From Pohlia nutans (lineage: Eukaryota > Streptophyta > Bryopsida > Bryales > Mniaceae): a DNA stretch of 64,000 nt. Position numbers and translations under genes: made by a program. Positions within the stretch are counted from its first letter, which is position 1. Each line of letters opens with the position of its first letter. The notes below the pieces were generated by a model. That model did no database searches and had not been told where the DNA came from. It saw only the letters and a list, made by a program, of their open reading frames with translations. Shown here one piece after another: positions 34,600-47,100 of the stretch. The stretch is from positions 3,288,501 to 3,352,500 of the forward strand of contig CM040089.1 of assembly GCA_022496805.1 (NCBI GenBank). The letters are read 5' to 3'.

Positions 34600-35285
34600 A
34601 CCAGTGATCGCACCCAACCCGCAGTTAGTTACAAGTCAGCCAGTTGAATCTCAAGAATAGAGGCAAAACACGGGACTAAATGATTAAAATTTAATTATAT
34701 TTAGTATTTATAGAAGAAATATACGGGGTACCTATATATATTTTTTTAAACTAGTTAGTTTGGGAAAATAAAGGAAACTGACTAGTTGACTCAAAAAGTA
34801 TCTTGAACACTAATTCGTACGATTGAATTTGAAATAAAATGCCTGAGTATTTTTCAAATGATTTACAAGGAAAATCTTTGAAAACTCACTAAAATTACAA
34901 TTCTAATACTCTCATCTTGTAATTCATTATGATTGGTTGAAATCATTATGCTTTAATAGCATTGAAGTTGTTCACAAAAGTTCTATTATGGCTCGATAGA
35001 GGTGTCTAAAGCATGAGATCTCTTTCTAAGCAATGAAAAGATAATTTTATCGATTGAAATATTGCACACATGCAAAAGATGATTCGATGTTGTACATTAT
35101 GCACTTTTGGCCGATTATTCCAAATTTCACGAGATAACAAGTATTTTTGCATTTTTCATATAACTAAAACGATAATCTCAACTAAAATAAAATTTAAACA
35201 TGATTTAAACACTATTACTTAATCTAAGCATATGGATTTCATGGAAAACTCATGGAAAACTCAAACTTTGGAAAGAAAACAAATT
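34600..35285. other. AT-rich stretch, no gene
   Basis: Nothing recognised. Confidence 0.45.
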
Positions 35286-35491
35286 GGTCAAAATGGAAGC
35301 TCACGTGGAATGAAAGGACCTAGTGAATTTTTTATTTTTATTTTTTTTCCCTAATCCGATTTCACTTACGTAAAGGTAACTACTTCAAAATTTCACGTAA
35401 ATAGACTTACCTGAAAAATCATCACCACAAATGAGAAAATGAAGTGTGAATATGTACATCATCCAAAAATGACCGCTTAAGCAATTAGGGG
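35286..35491 (-). mobile_element. Diverged family A relative (subfamily M, copy 2)
   Basis: Ends GACCGCTTAAGCAATTAGGGG before exact TTAA at 35492-35495. In inverse it matches 22911-23210 (TTTGTGGTGATGATTTTTCA, GTAGTTACCTTTACGTAAGT). The other end is lost. Confidence 0.55.
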
Positions 35492-35868
35492 TTAAACTTG
35501 AGTTAGAAACACTACTATAGGTGGGGTAGGGTTGGCTAAATATATATATATATACATAAATGTCCAAGAATTCTTATTTATTTATTAAGATTCTCTTTTT
35601 CACCATAAAACTATGGGAAAATATTTTTCCATTTTATTTTATCTTTAGGAACATTTTGTGCCTACCTTGCCATCCACAGACCAGAATTCACTTGTTCAAG
35701 ACCCCACAGGCCTATTTAATTCATATGATAATCTCTTTACGTGTAAGAGTGAATACAACATCATGCTGCTTGTAAGTAAATTGGTCCATGGTGAAGCCTG
35801 ACACAAGAAGACCGTTCCGACGGGAGGAACCGGCATGGGAGCATGTGTGTACCACTTTGTGTTGTATA

Positions 35869-36022
35869 CACTAATAGAAAGGGTGGTCTTAGGACACCAA
35901 GGAATAGTGTTAAAGATTGATGCCCAAGGCCCGTATTGATATTAGCTTGGTGCCAATATGGACCTTGGGCACTATGCTCTAACATTCTTTTTTGGTGCCC
36001 AAGTACGACTTTTGTACTAGTG
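35869..36022. mobile_element. CACTA-like foldback MITE (element V)
   Basis: A 154-bp foldback with ends CACTAATAGAAAGGGTGG and, in inverse, CACTAGTACAAAAGTCG. The arms pair over most of their length (GATGCCCAAGGCCCGTATTG against CAATATGGACCTTGGGCA). CACTAGTA-type ends are typical of small CACTA-like plant MITEs. No 3-bp duplication could be confirmed. Confidence 0.65.
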
Positions 36023-36024
36023 AT

Positions 36025-37777
36025 AATAAATTGGTCACTCACTATGTCATTCCAAAATTGCATTTGACAATCGTCATCCACATTTGAGGAGTACTACCAT
36101 TTAGAGATGATATTATACGTCCAAATATCATCCACATCCTAAGAGATTTTACACATGGCATTTTGAAATTCCAACGATCATGTCACAAGTTCAATTTTGG
36201 TAACATGATTAACACTCGGGTGTTGTTGAGCACTAGACTTATTTATGTTGTGGACTTAGAGAAAGAACAAACTTTAAGGGTGGAGTAGATCTATACCTCT
36301 TATCTATGGCTTGTAGACATAGGCTCAATGGTGAATCGAAGAGACACTTTATTCACACCGGTTCTTCTTGAGGATTGGAGTTCTTCTTTTGTCGTGAACT
36401 TAGAGAAGGAACAAACTCTTGTGAGGCTGTTGTTCTCTTTTCTTCCTTCCAAGTTTCTACACCGAGATGGCTCTTTTTGCTTATTAACTCCTTGAAGCGG
36501 GTGTGTAACCCCCATTCCTGTGGCAATAGGTTATGTTTGCAAGTTTGCAAGGTAACATGTTGTAACTTTAAAGCAACCCTTATAGATGTGGGTTAATGTT
36601 TGCAAGTTTCAAAGTCATCACCATACTACCATAATTCACACAAGTTTTGAAAATCACTCATTGTACGCACAACTATGGTAATTAGAAATTGGATATGATC
36701 TCATCGCAAAAATAATCACGAGAGTTTCAATTTGATACCAAATTCAAGGCTTGAGGTTTTTTATTGTGTTTGCAATCACCAAAATGCGACACACTTCAAA
36801 TGAACAATGCTAAATCTTTAAATGCTCATAAGGTACAAATTTGGAGTTTAAAAATGAACTTAGGGACATTGAAATCCTCTTGAGATGTACTACAATATAG
36901 AATGCTTTTTTGTTTCATTCGGTAAAGAAATGCTTAAAATATTGAGGGTCAAAATCTCCTTGTTTGAATGCTTGAGTGTGCATGTTTTGGAATGAGTGGC
37001 CATAGAGTGCAGTTTAAAAATACCCCCATGCAAGCTTTATATAATTAGACACCTCGTTCAAGGACCAAGGGTAGTTCTTTGAAACCCATAAATGGACCAT
37101 AAATGGAGACTTGTGTTAAGAAGAAAATCCAAGGAACCAAGTGTGTTTCAAATTCCCCAAAATGTGAAGAAGTATTATAAAGCACAACTTCAGATATAAT
37201 TTGATGATGACTTTCAAATCAAATTTTTTAACTATGACCTATAGATCATGTTTTATATAATTATATTTACCATTGTACCAATCGAGGAATTTGAAACCAA
37301 TTTTTTAAATTTTTTCCTAAAATTAATTGTGGATTGAATATAAGTGATTCTCACAAGAATTTTGTCTATTTAGTTTGAAAACATTAAGTTCTAATTATAG
37401 TGATTATTTTGAAGATTTTCCTTTGCCTTTGAGGCATAGTAGATAAACTACTCCCAACATATTCTTTACTCACAATGGTCTTTGGGCCAACGTAACGATT
37501 TTATTTCAAGATTTTCATTTATTCACTTTTTGAAAGATGTTTTTGAAGGGGCCTCTTAGAATTAAAAAGTTGGTTTTTGAGATGAACATACGGGTACTAA
37601 TGTACTCTTTAAACTATAAAATAAATTCTAAAAGAAAGCTTTGAAAATTTGTATTCAACAAAGTTTTTAAATTATCACCAATTTTTAATTTTTTTGGATG
37701 AATGGAAGAAAATGGGTTCTTATATGCATAGATCATGTTTGGATTCATTTATTGTCCAAGATTTAAACATATGGTCC
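36025..37777. other. Intergenic stretch; weak SINE-like fragment
   Basis: Around 36330-36385 GAGACACTTTATTCACACCGG resembles the 3' part of the SINE at 8078-8295 (CACTTTATTCACGCTGGCC). The rest, to 37777, is AT-rich without a gene or element boundary. Confidence 0.4.
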
Positions 37778-37781
37778 TTAA

Positions 37782-38030
37782 CCCTTGAAAGTTGTTGTAT
37801 TCATAATTTAGACACCAAATGAAAACAAATGCCTCATGCGATCTTGTTTAAGCATGGATGACTTTCATCTAAGAATTGTCAGAACAAGCTTGAAGTCTTA
37901 TGTCTTGTGTAACAACTTGAGTTCAAATTTGATCATTTGATAATTGTATAAGTGGAATTGAATTAAAGTATGTTTGGACTCTTTCATAAGGAATATCTAC
38001 ACACGTTTCCAAGTCTCGGACATTCAAGGG
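37782..38030. mobile_element. TTAA-type MITE, family N
   Basis: A 249-bp element with exact TTAA at 37778-37781 and 38031-38034. Ends are CCCTTGAAAGTTG and CGGACATTCAAGGG. One copy is seen, separated from the next element by only 8 bases. Confidence 0.65.
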
Positions 38031-38042
38031 TTAAGAGTTTAA

Positions 38043-38625
38043 CTCCCAAACGTCCAACCGTCCAGAAATGTACACAATCAAATATGGACGATGTACAGAA
38101 TCAAACATAGATTTTTCATCTGTCATTGACTTTTTGCAGTGTGCATTTTTTACTATATATTTTATGGGAAGTTAGCATCATGCATGTGTGAACCAATTAG
38201 AAAGGGGATGATTTGTGAAATTTGTATGCCTTATTTCATGTTGCAATGATTCACCAAAAAATTCCAAGATCTTAGTTCAAAAGTTCTCTTGAAAATGTCA
38301 ACTCATAAAATTAAGCAACCAAAAAATCTTCAAAAATCACAACACTTAGAGTATTTCATTTCAACCAATCACGACAAGTTTTATGTACAAATTGTCAATA
38401 TCTTATTTGTAATCAAATTACATAAGAATTTTCAATTTTAAGTTTCAAATTTTATACAAAAATATTGGTGACAACAATCATAGATCTAACGGTGTAGATA
38501 GAATAAAAAATTCATAATATGCAACTTTTATTCATATATCAAGTTCAAAATATCCCTCTTAGTTACATTTTATAAGACACCTTTGAAATTCTCCAAATCT
38601 GAAGAGGGATAAGGACATTTAGGAA
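38043..38625 (+). mobile_element. TTAA-type MITE, family A, copy 6
   Basis: TTAA at 38039-38042, start CTCCCAAACGTCCAACC, end GATAAGGACATTTAGGAA before TTAG. It is full-length (583 bp) but more diverged; the internal motif reads AACGGTGTAGATAG. Confidence 0.78.
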
Positions 38626-38677
38626 TTAGATCTCTTCATCAAAGATGGGAAATTTGGTTATCTATCTTGTATTCTCA

Positions 38678-38797
38678 CACTAGTAGAATGGTGGCGTTCC
38701 TCATAGAGATGCCCAGGCAAATCCACTGTGCGTACGTGGAATTGGGCACCACATGCCTAGGCAACTCCCTCGACAATGCCACCTTTTCTACTTAGTG
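38678..38797. mobile_element. CACTA-like foldback MITE (family W, copy 1)
   Basis: A 120-bp element with ends CACTAGTAGAATGGTGGCGTT and ATGCCACCTTTTCTACTTAGTG. The interior has GAATTGGGCACCACATGCCT, shared with 49197-49307. No coding capacity. Confidence 0.75.
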
Positions 38798-38799
38798 TG

Positions 38800-39370
38800 A
38801 AGATTCAAGTGTAACTAGTGAATGTACTCATGATGGCCTCTTTTGGATGATTGCAGTAGTGTACACATTTCAGTCCAACGCGGCCAATGTGTTCCCAATA
38901 CATACCTGAGTAGAAATTAACCAGTGGAACCACGGAGTTTCGTAGAAATTGATGATGACAATCACTGACATGAAGCAACTACAACTGCTGTGTAAATTCC
39001 AAGCCTTAGGGAGTGGACCGACCATCCAGCTCTCATCACGTCATCCTCAGTCTGCCACTGCCAAATAGGTTCCATGTGACAACCACACTGCAACTCTGAA
39101 GCACATCCTCCCCTTCAGCCAGTCTCTGCGGACTTCAACAAGACCATGCTGACTTGTATAAAGCAAAAGCAAACTGAAGAAGCAACTGCTGCAGTGTCAT
39201 TTCTAGGTCATTGTAAATTGACCCACTGTAAATTGTAAATGTCAAACATCATTCTAAAGTATAATTGGACAAATGTACGCTACAATCATCCCCATAGCAT
39301 AATAGAGCAGAGCAATGGAGCACCTTTTTGAAAACTGGATTGAAAGAGAATCTCCATTTAGAACACTTTT
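38800..39370. other. GC-moderate unique block
   Basis: Slightly GC-richer, non-repetitive sequence. No ORF of protein-like composition. It could hold a non-coding transcript or a decayed gene part, but nothing identifies it. Confidence 0.35.
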
Positions 39371-39374
39371 TTAA

Positions 39375-39941
39375 CTCCTAAAGGACCACAACTATGTTCC
39401 TCTCCAAACACTCCAAAGTAACCCTTCTCATAAAAAGACAAATATTTTTTGATCTATGACCTTTTTGACCAATCCAACCGTAGGATATTTCAAGCAACTT
39501 GAATTTATTACAACCTACAAATTTTCAACCGTTCAGAGTTCTTCAATAGTAAGATTATAAGCTTCAAAGTTGGTTGCACCTTTTTTTTTGGCATGCTGCC
39601 CATATTTGAAACTTTCTGAAAATGCCGAAAATGCAAAGTTTAGTCTCAAATTTGGTAAAATGAATGTGGCAATTGTGTGCATGAGGGTGTTAGCTCATTG
39701 TGTGCAAAAATTCAGATGCATAGCTCATTGTATGAAAATTTTCAGGAGCTACCCGCAGTTAGGTTTTTCACGTGTGCATGATTGTATCTTTTGATTTATA
39801 CATCACCTACGTACGCAAATTACCATCCCATCTTTGTTACAAAGAGTGGAATCACTACAAAAAATCTCAAGAATTGAGGATCAATACTCATTCCACAGTG
39901 AGCTGACCGAACTTGGAAAATCAGCCTTGGTCCTTGAGGGG
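39375..39941. mobile_element. TTAA-type MITE, family P, copy 1
   Basis: A 567-bp element with exact TTAA at 39371-39374 and 39942-39945. Ends are CTCCTAAAGGACCACAAC and TTGGTCCTTGAGGGG. It contains AATCCAACCGTAGGATAT. Its longer relative is at 61680-62903. Confidence 0.75.
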
Positions 39942-39945
39942 TTAA

Positions 39946-40975
39946 GTAATGAAAGAATGTCATGAATTTTGAGATTGTTGTGTCATTGCCAACTACACTT
40001 AGTTTTTAATTGTAACTAAATTGTGATCCCATTGCAAAAGGGTGTTGCCTCCCGTTACTCTATTATGCTATGCTCTTTTACATACACATTTTCCATACAT
40101 TCTCATGTATTTATATATACTTAGTGCTCTTTGTCACAAACATTCTCTTAAAATTATGAAAAATTGACATGATGAAAAATGAAATGAAGTGACTTTTTAG
40201 AATCATATACACACCAACTATACAATAAAATATTAGTTTGACAAAAATAATTTACCGTAATCCCTCAGTGCCTGACCAAACATATTATGCTTGATGAACA
40301 TATTTACTTTTGATTTCCTCATCCATAGTTCACTTTTTGCTACATGAAATTTTTATTGAAGATTTTATGGGTACTTATGCCTCTAATTCCAAAAACTAAT
40401 TACATACAATGTCAAATATGAAAATTTTGCAATTTATTTAGTCTAATATGCTTTCATTTCGGCATGAAAGCTTTGCTTCTATTTCATCACGTTTTCAATT
40501 GCTTAGCTGCACAATCCCTTCTCTTAAACATTTGGAAGTACATTAAATTACAAGGCACACCATTTGTATGTCAATGCAAATTTTTTAGATCTACTTCATG
40601 AATTAGGACCCACATATCTCACACAATTCACTTCAATGAGTTTACAAGATTTTTGGAAAATCATTAAATACATTTTTTGTGGTTAATCATGAAAAAGCAC
40701 CTTTACCAACATTTTCAACGCCCCCAAAATGGTGGTCAATCACTAAAATCTGATCCATCTCATTGTGTTATGGACAATCGTAGAGTAGGTTCGTCCTTAC
40801 TTTAGGTCACATATACAAGATTCCACTGTTACAATTTCAAAAAATGCAAAATGGATGAAACAAAACAATTCAAAATACATAAATAAATTGGTGTAAAATT
40901 GTTCTAGAAAAGAATGACATTTATCGGTGATTAAAGAGTTTGAATTTCAAAACCTCAATATTAATACCAGTTTAA
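39946..40975. other. Intergenic stretch with a decayed family A relative
   Basis: From about 40270 to 40640 the sequence follows family A loosely (CTCATCCATAGTTCACTTTT, GAAGATTTTATGGG). No gene was found. Confidence 0.4.
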
Positions 40976-41729
40976 CCCCTAAACATCCAACCATGCATAT
41001 TTTGCATGATGTACAAAATCAAACTTCGTTTTCTAACCCATCATGCACTTTTTGCATTGTGTACTTTTTACTATAGATTTTATGGGAAAATAGCTTCATG
41101 CATGTGTGAATCGATTAGAACGAAATGATCTGTGAAATTTTTATGCCTCATTTCATGATATGTGATTCACCAAAAATATCTAAGATCTTAGTTCAAAAGT
41201 GCTCTTTAAAAAATCAACTCACAAAATCAAACAATCAAAAAATCTCCAAAAATCACCACATTTAGAGTATTATATTACAACCCATCACAACAAATTTCAT
41301 CCGGATATTGTCAATATGTTATCTGTAGTCAAATTACAAAAGAATTTTGAATTTTAAGTTTCAAATTTTATAGAAAAATATCGGTGATAGCAATCGTAAA
41401 TCTAATTGTATGGATAGAGTCTAAAATTCATTACCATAGTACATGGTTGGTTTTAGCACTAATTATATTATTTTAATAAGGGTCGGAATTTTAGGATTTT
41501 TTTCACTTTTTTTTCAAATTTAAAGAATTGTTTTTTCAAAAAGTACAAGTGCCAAATCTGTTGTTAGAAAATTAATTGAATATTTGGCACCCTATTGTTG
41601 AATCCAATCATGTAGTACAGTATTTAAATCTTTTATTATGCATCAAGTCAAAAAGTCCCTCTTAATTGCATTTTATAATGCATCTTTACAAAACTGCCCA
41701 ATCTGAAGAGGTGTGAAGACATTTAGGAA
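40976..41729 (+). mobile_element. TTAA-type MITE, family A, copy 7, with nested insertion
   Basis: Exact TTAA at 40972-40975 and 41730-41733. Ends are CCCCTAAACATCCAACC and GAAGACATTTAGGAA. At 754 bp it is about 190 bp longer than its relatives because of the insertion at 41434-41620. Confidence 0.82.
41434..41620. mobile_element. TA-flanked insertion in family A copy 7 (element U)
   Basis: A 187-bp insertion with ends CCATAGTACATGGTTGG and CCAATCATGTAGTACAG, flanked by TA (41432-41433 and 41621-41622). Other family A copies lack it at this position (AAATTCATAATGTACAACTT). Inner AGTGCCAAATCTG / TATTTGGCACC also pair. Tc1/mariner-like origin is inferred from TA. Confidence 0.65.
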
Positions 41730-41733
41730 TTAA

Positions 41734-42489
41734 GATAGAAACATTATATACCGTCCTAGCGCCCATTCTTGTTTTCTAGACTTGCTTTGAAATTACTTCA
41801 TAACATACTTCTAAATTGTTTCAAAACGTAATTGTTATTGGTTGAGTTTGAATGTTATAAAGATTGGTTTTATAACAAGTCAATGAAATGGTTTAAGTGG
41901 TTTAAGGCACTTTTAGTTTAAAAATTCATAGCAATCATATGATTTATTCATAATTTTTGTTTTATTTTTAAATCATCATTTTCAATTGCTAATACTAAAA
42001 ATTAAAAAAAATCACCTTGAAAAACTGCCCTCGAGTGTTTTGAATTCCTTATTGTGATGAGTTTAGGTACTTCTACCTTAAACTATTATTTTATGCTTAA
42101 GGATGTGGAATTTTTACTTTCTTATGAATATGATGTGGTGTTGAAAAAGAAATTCAGATACCTAAACTACACATAGCTATGACCCCGGGTATGACCTTCA
42201 AGTTATATTTCATCCTAAACAACGTTTGCTTTGACTTGCACAGTTTGCAACTGCAATAGGTCACTTCATGTTTCAAAATTTTGCACTGGATTAGAAAGAG
42301 TAATTTCCAAGCTTTCATTCCATATTTGATTCAATAGGCTTGAATTCATGATGAAAATGTTACAGCCAATCAAATCTGGACTAAGGTATTGATAATATAT
42401 TACGTTCCAAAATATTTTGCAACCTTTGTTTGCATCTTTTCAAAGAATAAAGACGATAGTATTAAATTCTTAATTCTAGTGAATTTTAA
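41734..42489. other. Intergenic stretch, nothing recognised
   Basis: AT-rich, no gene. Confidence 0.45.
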
Positions 42490-42671
42490 AAGTTTTTTCG
42501 TGTAATTTCGTTTAAAAAATATCTAAGCATTTTATTTCAAATTCAACCGTACATATGTTTCTAACAAGGATGTCTTACATATGCTTTTTAAAGTTGAAGC
42601 TCAAAAAAGATAACAAAGCCTTGTTTTATAATACATTTAGTTATTGCTCATAACTTGTAAGCACTTAGGGG
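42490..42671. mobile_element. TTAA-type MITE fragment, family K, copy 2
   Basis: Homologous to 24190-24382 (AATTCAACCGTACATATG, AACAAGGATGTCTTACATAT). Ends AAGCACTTAGGGG before ATAA. Confidence 0.5.
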
Positions 42672-42759
42672 ATAATGTAAAACATTCACTTTTTAATGCG
42701 ATGCACAATAAATATTCATTTTTATACAATCTCCATCAGTCATAAAAAATTTCACAAAA

Positions 42760-42810
42760 TATGTATATATATATATGTATATATATATATAATATATATT
42801 TTATACATTA
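42760..42810. repeat. AT dinucleotide microsatellite
   Basis: TATATATATATGTATATATA and related TA runs. Confidence 0.9.
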
Positions 42811-43007
42811 ATTAATATAATAAAATATTTGTAAAATTTCAATGTTGGATGTTTAAGAGTTGGTTGAACAAGAATGTAGGAAACATCAGTGGGCACATCT
42901 TTCAGTTAATATAAATCACATTACCAAAGTACACATTCACTATACGATATTGTTAATTCATTGTAGACGTGTCATCCATCTAAAGGTTGTAATCTTGATT
43001 GTACTTA

Positions 43008-43308
43008 GAGCATCCGCATTCATGCACGCTAAAGCTAACTCACTAGAATTATTCATCTACATTTGAAAAGCCCTTGAACTTACACTCCCCCACCCTCAAA
43101 CGTCCCTCAAACACCAAAAGAGCACATCAAATAGTGAATGGACCAATCATAAGTAGAATGTCAGATATAGTCAACTATATTTAGATTTGAAGGGCCATTA
43201 CTTAACAGGCTAAGATTGAGGGTCATGAGGGATTTTTGAAGGGCCCTTAGCATTTTCGTTTAGTTATTGTGTACGTCAGACTCTTTACAAGCATGGGTGC
43301 AAATGCTC
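43008..43308. mobile_element. PIF/Harbinger-type MITE (family Q, copy 1)
   Basis: A 301-bp element with ends GAGCATCCGCATTCATGC and GCATGGGTGCAAATGCTC. The left flank is TTA and the right flank TTC, one change from a TTA duplication. The interior (GCTAACTCACTAGAATTATT, CTTACACTCCCCCACCCT) matches family Q copy 2 at 47311-47717 in inverse and holds one copy of the unit amplified there. Confidence 0.75.
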
Positions 43309-43311
43309 TTC

Positions 43312-45009
43312 GATTTATGTAAAGAAATTTGCACTGTCATGTTCAAAGATACAATCTATTATACATTTGAGTATAGGTTGTCTCACTTAACCGTTCCGGT
43401 CCAGAATTGGTTGAGGAGACAACCCATGCTCATGGAGGTCCTATAACGACAACGTGCTCAACAACACGGGTCCACTAGTGTAGTTACAATATAATTTTTT
43501 TAAATAGTACAATTAGTAAAATCTAATAACAATTTGGACATATCTATCTTATATTGTAAATTGAAGATGGATCCCGGGGGGCACTTAGAGTAATTTTTTG
43601 GAGACACGTGCGATAACCACTTATTTTAAGGGGGTAACTGTTTTCTAAAATTGAATATTAGGCGTCCTTTAAGTAGAAAAAAATCTACTAAGTCTGATTT
43701 TTTAAAACCCTATAGGTAATTAGAAATCAAAGAATGCATTCAATATTAAATACCCTATTTTACTTACAATTTTTTTATAGCCTCCAATTTTGTTGTATTT
43801 CTTTTTTGAAAGGGGGAGGGGGGGGGGGTGAATTGTGAATTGAAATTTTTGACCAAGAAAATTGCATTGTTGTACTATGGCAAAGAGGAAAACACAATCA
43901 AACAAAAATACACAAACAAAATTGTTATGGTGAATGCCAGGAGAATGTTACTTGAAAGTTATAGTTTTTAAAATACTATTGTCCAACATTGTAAAGATGC
44001 AATATTTCATTCATTCAATCTAGGCCTCCATGATATTCAACTTAGGAAACCCTTATCTAAGGGTTATTTTTAATAAAAATAAAATAAAATAGCACGTAGT
44101 ATATGGTATGGTATCTTTTTATAAGTTTTCTTCAACATTAATTAACTCCTATATTTTATTTAGATTTTTTCAAAATTTTATCTCAAATGAATATTAAATA
44201 CACTATATTTTATTGCACGTCGTTTCTAAAATACCGCTAGCGCCTCCCCCAAAAGATGGAAAACACCTATGTAATGAATTGCCCACGAGGTGAGTTTTTA
44301 CTCAAATAGTGTAAAGTAAACTTTGATATGATTGATTGAGACGGCATAAAAATGACTATTTTATTGTAAATGACAAAGAATGCTAATATTTTTTTAGAAT
44401 ACCCCCTAAAGAACCATTCTCCATAAGGGGACAATTGGCAGTTTGATTAGGTCCCTGCAATCTCAATTATTTATGTGATATTTGAAACCTTTCTAAAGTT
44501 TGAAATACGGATGAGCTTCATGGGTATATAATTTTTTTCCCAATCAATACTCAAGGGCAATTTTTGTGGCCCCAAGCACAAATTTATTGACATTAAACAA
44601 GTTCAAAAAAAAATTGATAATCCAAAATGAAGTTATTTTTATAATTACTTTTTATGATCAATATAATATAATATAATAGTATATAATAGTATATAATATA
44701 ATATAATATAATATAATATAATATAATATAATATAATATATATACATGTGTTAAGAATCAATTCATTGTATTTGGATAAGTGATGTATGAATTATAAATA
44801 GTAATTGAGGGCATTGATATCTTATTTCAAAAAATACAATGTATAGAATTTGTTTTCAAATTTAATATTTACAATTTTCTTGAAAAGAGGAGTTTATAGG
44901 ATTTTGTTTGCTTGCTACAAAATTCTCACTATTAGGATTGACATGTTTCGATTTTATGCTCGAATTATTCATGATTTAGTTAGTCTTTTCATCTTGTAAC
45001 TACTTCTAC
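43312..45009. other. Intergenic stretch with a G-run and a TAATA microsatellite
   Basis: An impure G-run of about 18 bases lies at 43814-43830. An AATAT/TAATA microsatellite runs from about 44660 to 44745. No gene. Confidence 0.5.
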
Positions 45010-45013
45010 TTAA

Positions 45014-45581
45014 CCCCTAAACGTCCAACCATCCAAGACAGTGGATGATGTACAGAATCAAACACAACTTTCTCATGCGTCATTGACTTTTTGTAGTGTG
45101 GATCTTTTACTATATATTTTATGGGAAGTTAGCTTTATGGATGTGTGATCCAACTAGAAAGGAAATGATTTGTGAAGTTTTTATGCCTCATTTCATGTTG
45201 TAGTGATTCATCCAAAATTTCAAAGATTTCAATGTCAAAAGTGCTCTTAAAAAGTCAACTCATAAAATTAAGCAACCAAAAAATCTTGAAAAATCAATAC
45301 ACTTAGAGTATTACATTTCAACAAATCACAACAATTTTCATGTACAATTTGTCAATATCTTATTCATAATGAAATTACAAAAGAATTTTGAATTTTAAGT
45401 TAAAATTTTTATACAAAAATATTGGTGAAATCAATCATAGATTTAAGCGTATGGATAGATTCAAAAATCCATAATGTATAACTTTTATTCATATATCAAG
45501 TTCAAATATCTCTCTTAGTTACATTTTATAAGACATCTTTGAAATTCTCTAAATCTGGAGAGGAGCGAGGATGTTTAGGGG
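45014..45581 (+). mobile_element. TTAA-type MITE, family A, copy 8
   Basis: A 568-bp copy with exact TTAA at 45010-45013 and 45582-45585. Ends are CCCCTAAACGTCCAACC and CGAGGATGTTTAGGGG. It is full length and non-coding. Confidence 0.88.
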
Positions 45582-45729
45582 TTAACAAATTTGAAAAGGA
45601 AATGAAAATCCAATTAATTTAATTTTAAATCTTCAACTCGATTCTCCAATGTAAAGAATTAAACCCTCAAATTCCATAGTGAAAATTAAATTAAATTAAA
45701 GGATTCATGACAAGCAAGAAATAGCTTTA

Positions 45730-45904
45730 GAAATGGACTCGCTCAAAAATGCGAGAGGAACTGAACAATGGCGAGCCACATGAAGAAAATGAAGAGCCCG
45801 CTCCAAATTGTCCCCTTTGCAAGACTACGGTGGGGCAGCTATTTTAGCAAGGGCCCTTCATAATGGAGTGAGGGCCCATTTAAAGAGCAATGGTGTGGAT
45901 GCTC
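45730..45904. mobile_element. Possible family Q-like MITE, left end uncertain
   Basis: The right end GCAATGGTGTGGATGCTC is followed by TTA (45905-45907), as in family Q. The proposed left limit (TTA at 45727-45729) has only a weakly matching end. The interior has TTCATAATGGAGTGAGGGCC. Confidence 0.4.
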
Positions 45905-45909
45905 TTAAA

Positions 45910-46834
45910 TGAATTAGAAATTTAGAATTTTGTTGTACGTAATGATTTTTTGAAGGATGAAAACTATGTTTAAAAAAATTATATATGTATTTAAAAAAAA
46001 ATTAACAGTTGTTTCTTCATAGATTCTTGACTCAATGTTCTAAAGTATTACCAAATTGTACAATTTTCAAAATATACACTTATTTTTCTAAAAAGTTTAA
46101 AAGTCGAAAACTCACCTCTAGACATGGCTTAAAAAGGCTTGTTGCATCTATATGAACATTAATTTTTATAATTGTTGAATAAACAGGTCTTTGAAAATTG
46201 ATAAACATACAATTAAATACAAGATTCTATGATTATAAATCATAATAAACTTTCTTAATTTATCTAATCTACCCTGTTATTATCATGTACGAGTATTGTT
46301 TTTTTTAATAGTTTTTCTCGAAAGCAATGAAAAACCTTTAGGAGCCAATTTTTGAGTCACTAATTGATTCCGTTCCATTTGGAATTAGATACTTTAGCAA
46401 TTTAGCAAGTAGACTAGAGTGGCCATCAAAGTGTTATGCACTTCTAAATAACAATAAATAAATAAATTTACGAAGATACTTAAAATGCCTAATAAGATGT
46501 TTTAATCTCTAAGAGAGCGGACATCTAAAGAGTGAATCATGAAAATTTCAAGAGCTTATTGTTGAAGGTGTATAAATTGGATGAGTTTATCTAAGTATGT
46601 TGAAGATGTGCTTTTGCCAACTCTTCAACGGTATAGCTAGCTTGGTCATTTTTCTCAAAATCTTACGAAAATTAACATTTTTTGATCCAAAATCTTATAA
46701 ATTCAAAGAAATAGAAAGAAAAAAACTCTAGTAAGGTTTAAGCTTACTACGATGAAAAAATTGATCATGTTCGAGCAATTGTGGTAGACAATCTACTCTA
46801 GATCCACTTGGTTAGTGTCATGATATATGCATGT
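45910..46834. other. AT-rich stretch, no gene
   Basis: Nothing recognised. Confidence 0.45.
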
Positions 46835-46847
46835 ATTTGGTCTGATG

Positions 46848-46950
46848 GTCTTGCACCAATGGCTCTTTGTCCAGTGGGCACTGACTCATTGTTAAAACAA
46901 ACATACAATTTATTCATGCCGGCCTCGAAAGAGGACCGGAGTTTCTATCT
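46848..46950 (+). mobile_element. SINE, 5'-truncated copy (same 3' family as 8078-8295)
   Basis: About 103 bp with TGTCCAGTGGGCACTG, TTTATTCATGCCGGCCTCGA and a GTTTCTATCT tail. It is flanked by ATTTGGTCTGATG (46835-46847) and ATTTGGTATGATG (46951-46963), a 13-bp duplication with one mismatch. The 5S part is absent. Confidence 0.7.
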
Positions 46951-46963
46951 ATTTGGTATGATG

Positions 46964-47100
46964 AACGATTTTTTTCCAATGGCCATGTGTCCGGTGGGCA
47001 CTGGGTCATTGTCATTACGAACATACACTTTATTCACACATGCCTCGAAAGTGGTCTGGAGTTTCTATGTATCTATGTATCTATGTATCTATCTATCTAT
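46964..47100 (+). mobile_element. SINE, second copy inserted at the same site
   Basis: It follows the preceding copy directly: GTGTCCGGTGGGCACTGGGT, ACACTTTATTCACACATGCC and a long ATCT/ATGT tail (about 47065-47100). The next bases, TATGGTATGATAAAC, repeat the target sequence of the first copy again. The two copies therefore appear to be successive insertions into one target or its duplicate. From 47116 to 47214 a segment with an A-box-like GGTGGTCAAGTTGGTAGCAC and CTTCATTCACGGTGGCCC may be a third, different-headed relative. Confidence 0.65.

Noticed and set aside
43811..43830. G-run as a telomere-like or functional G-quadruplex site
   Set aside because: An isolated mononucleotide run with no repeat structure; most likely simple-sequence slippage.
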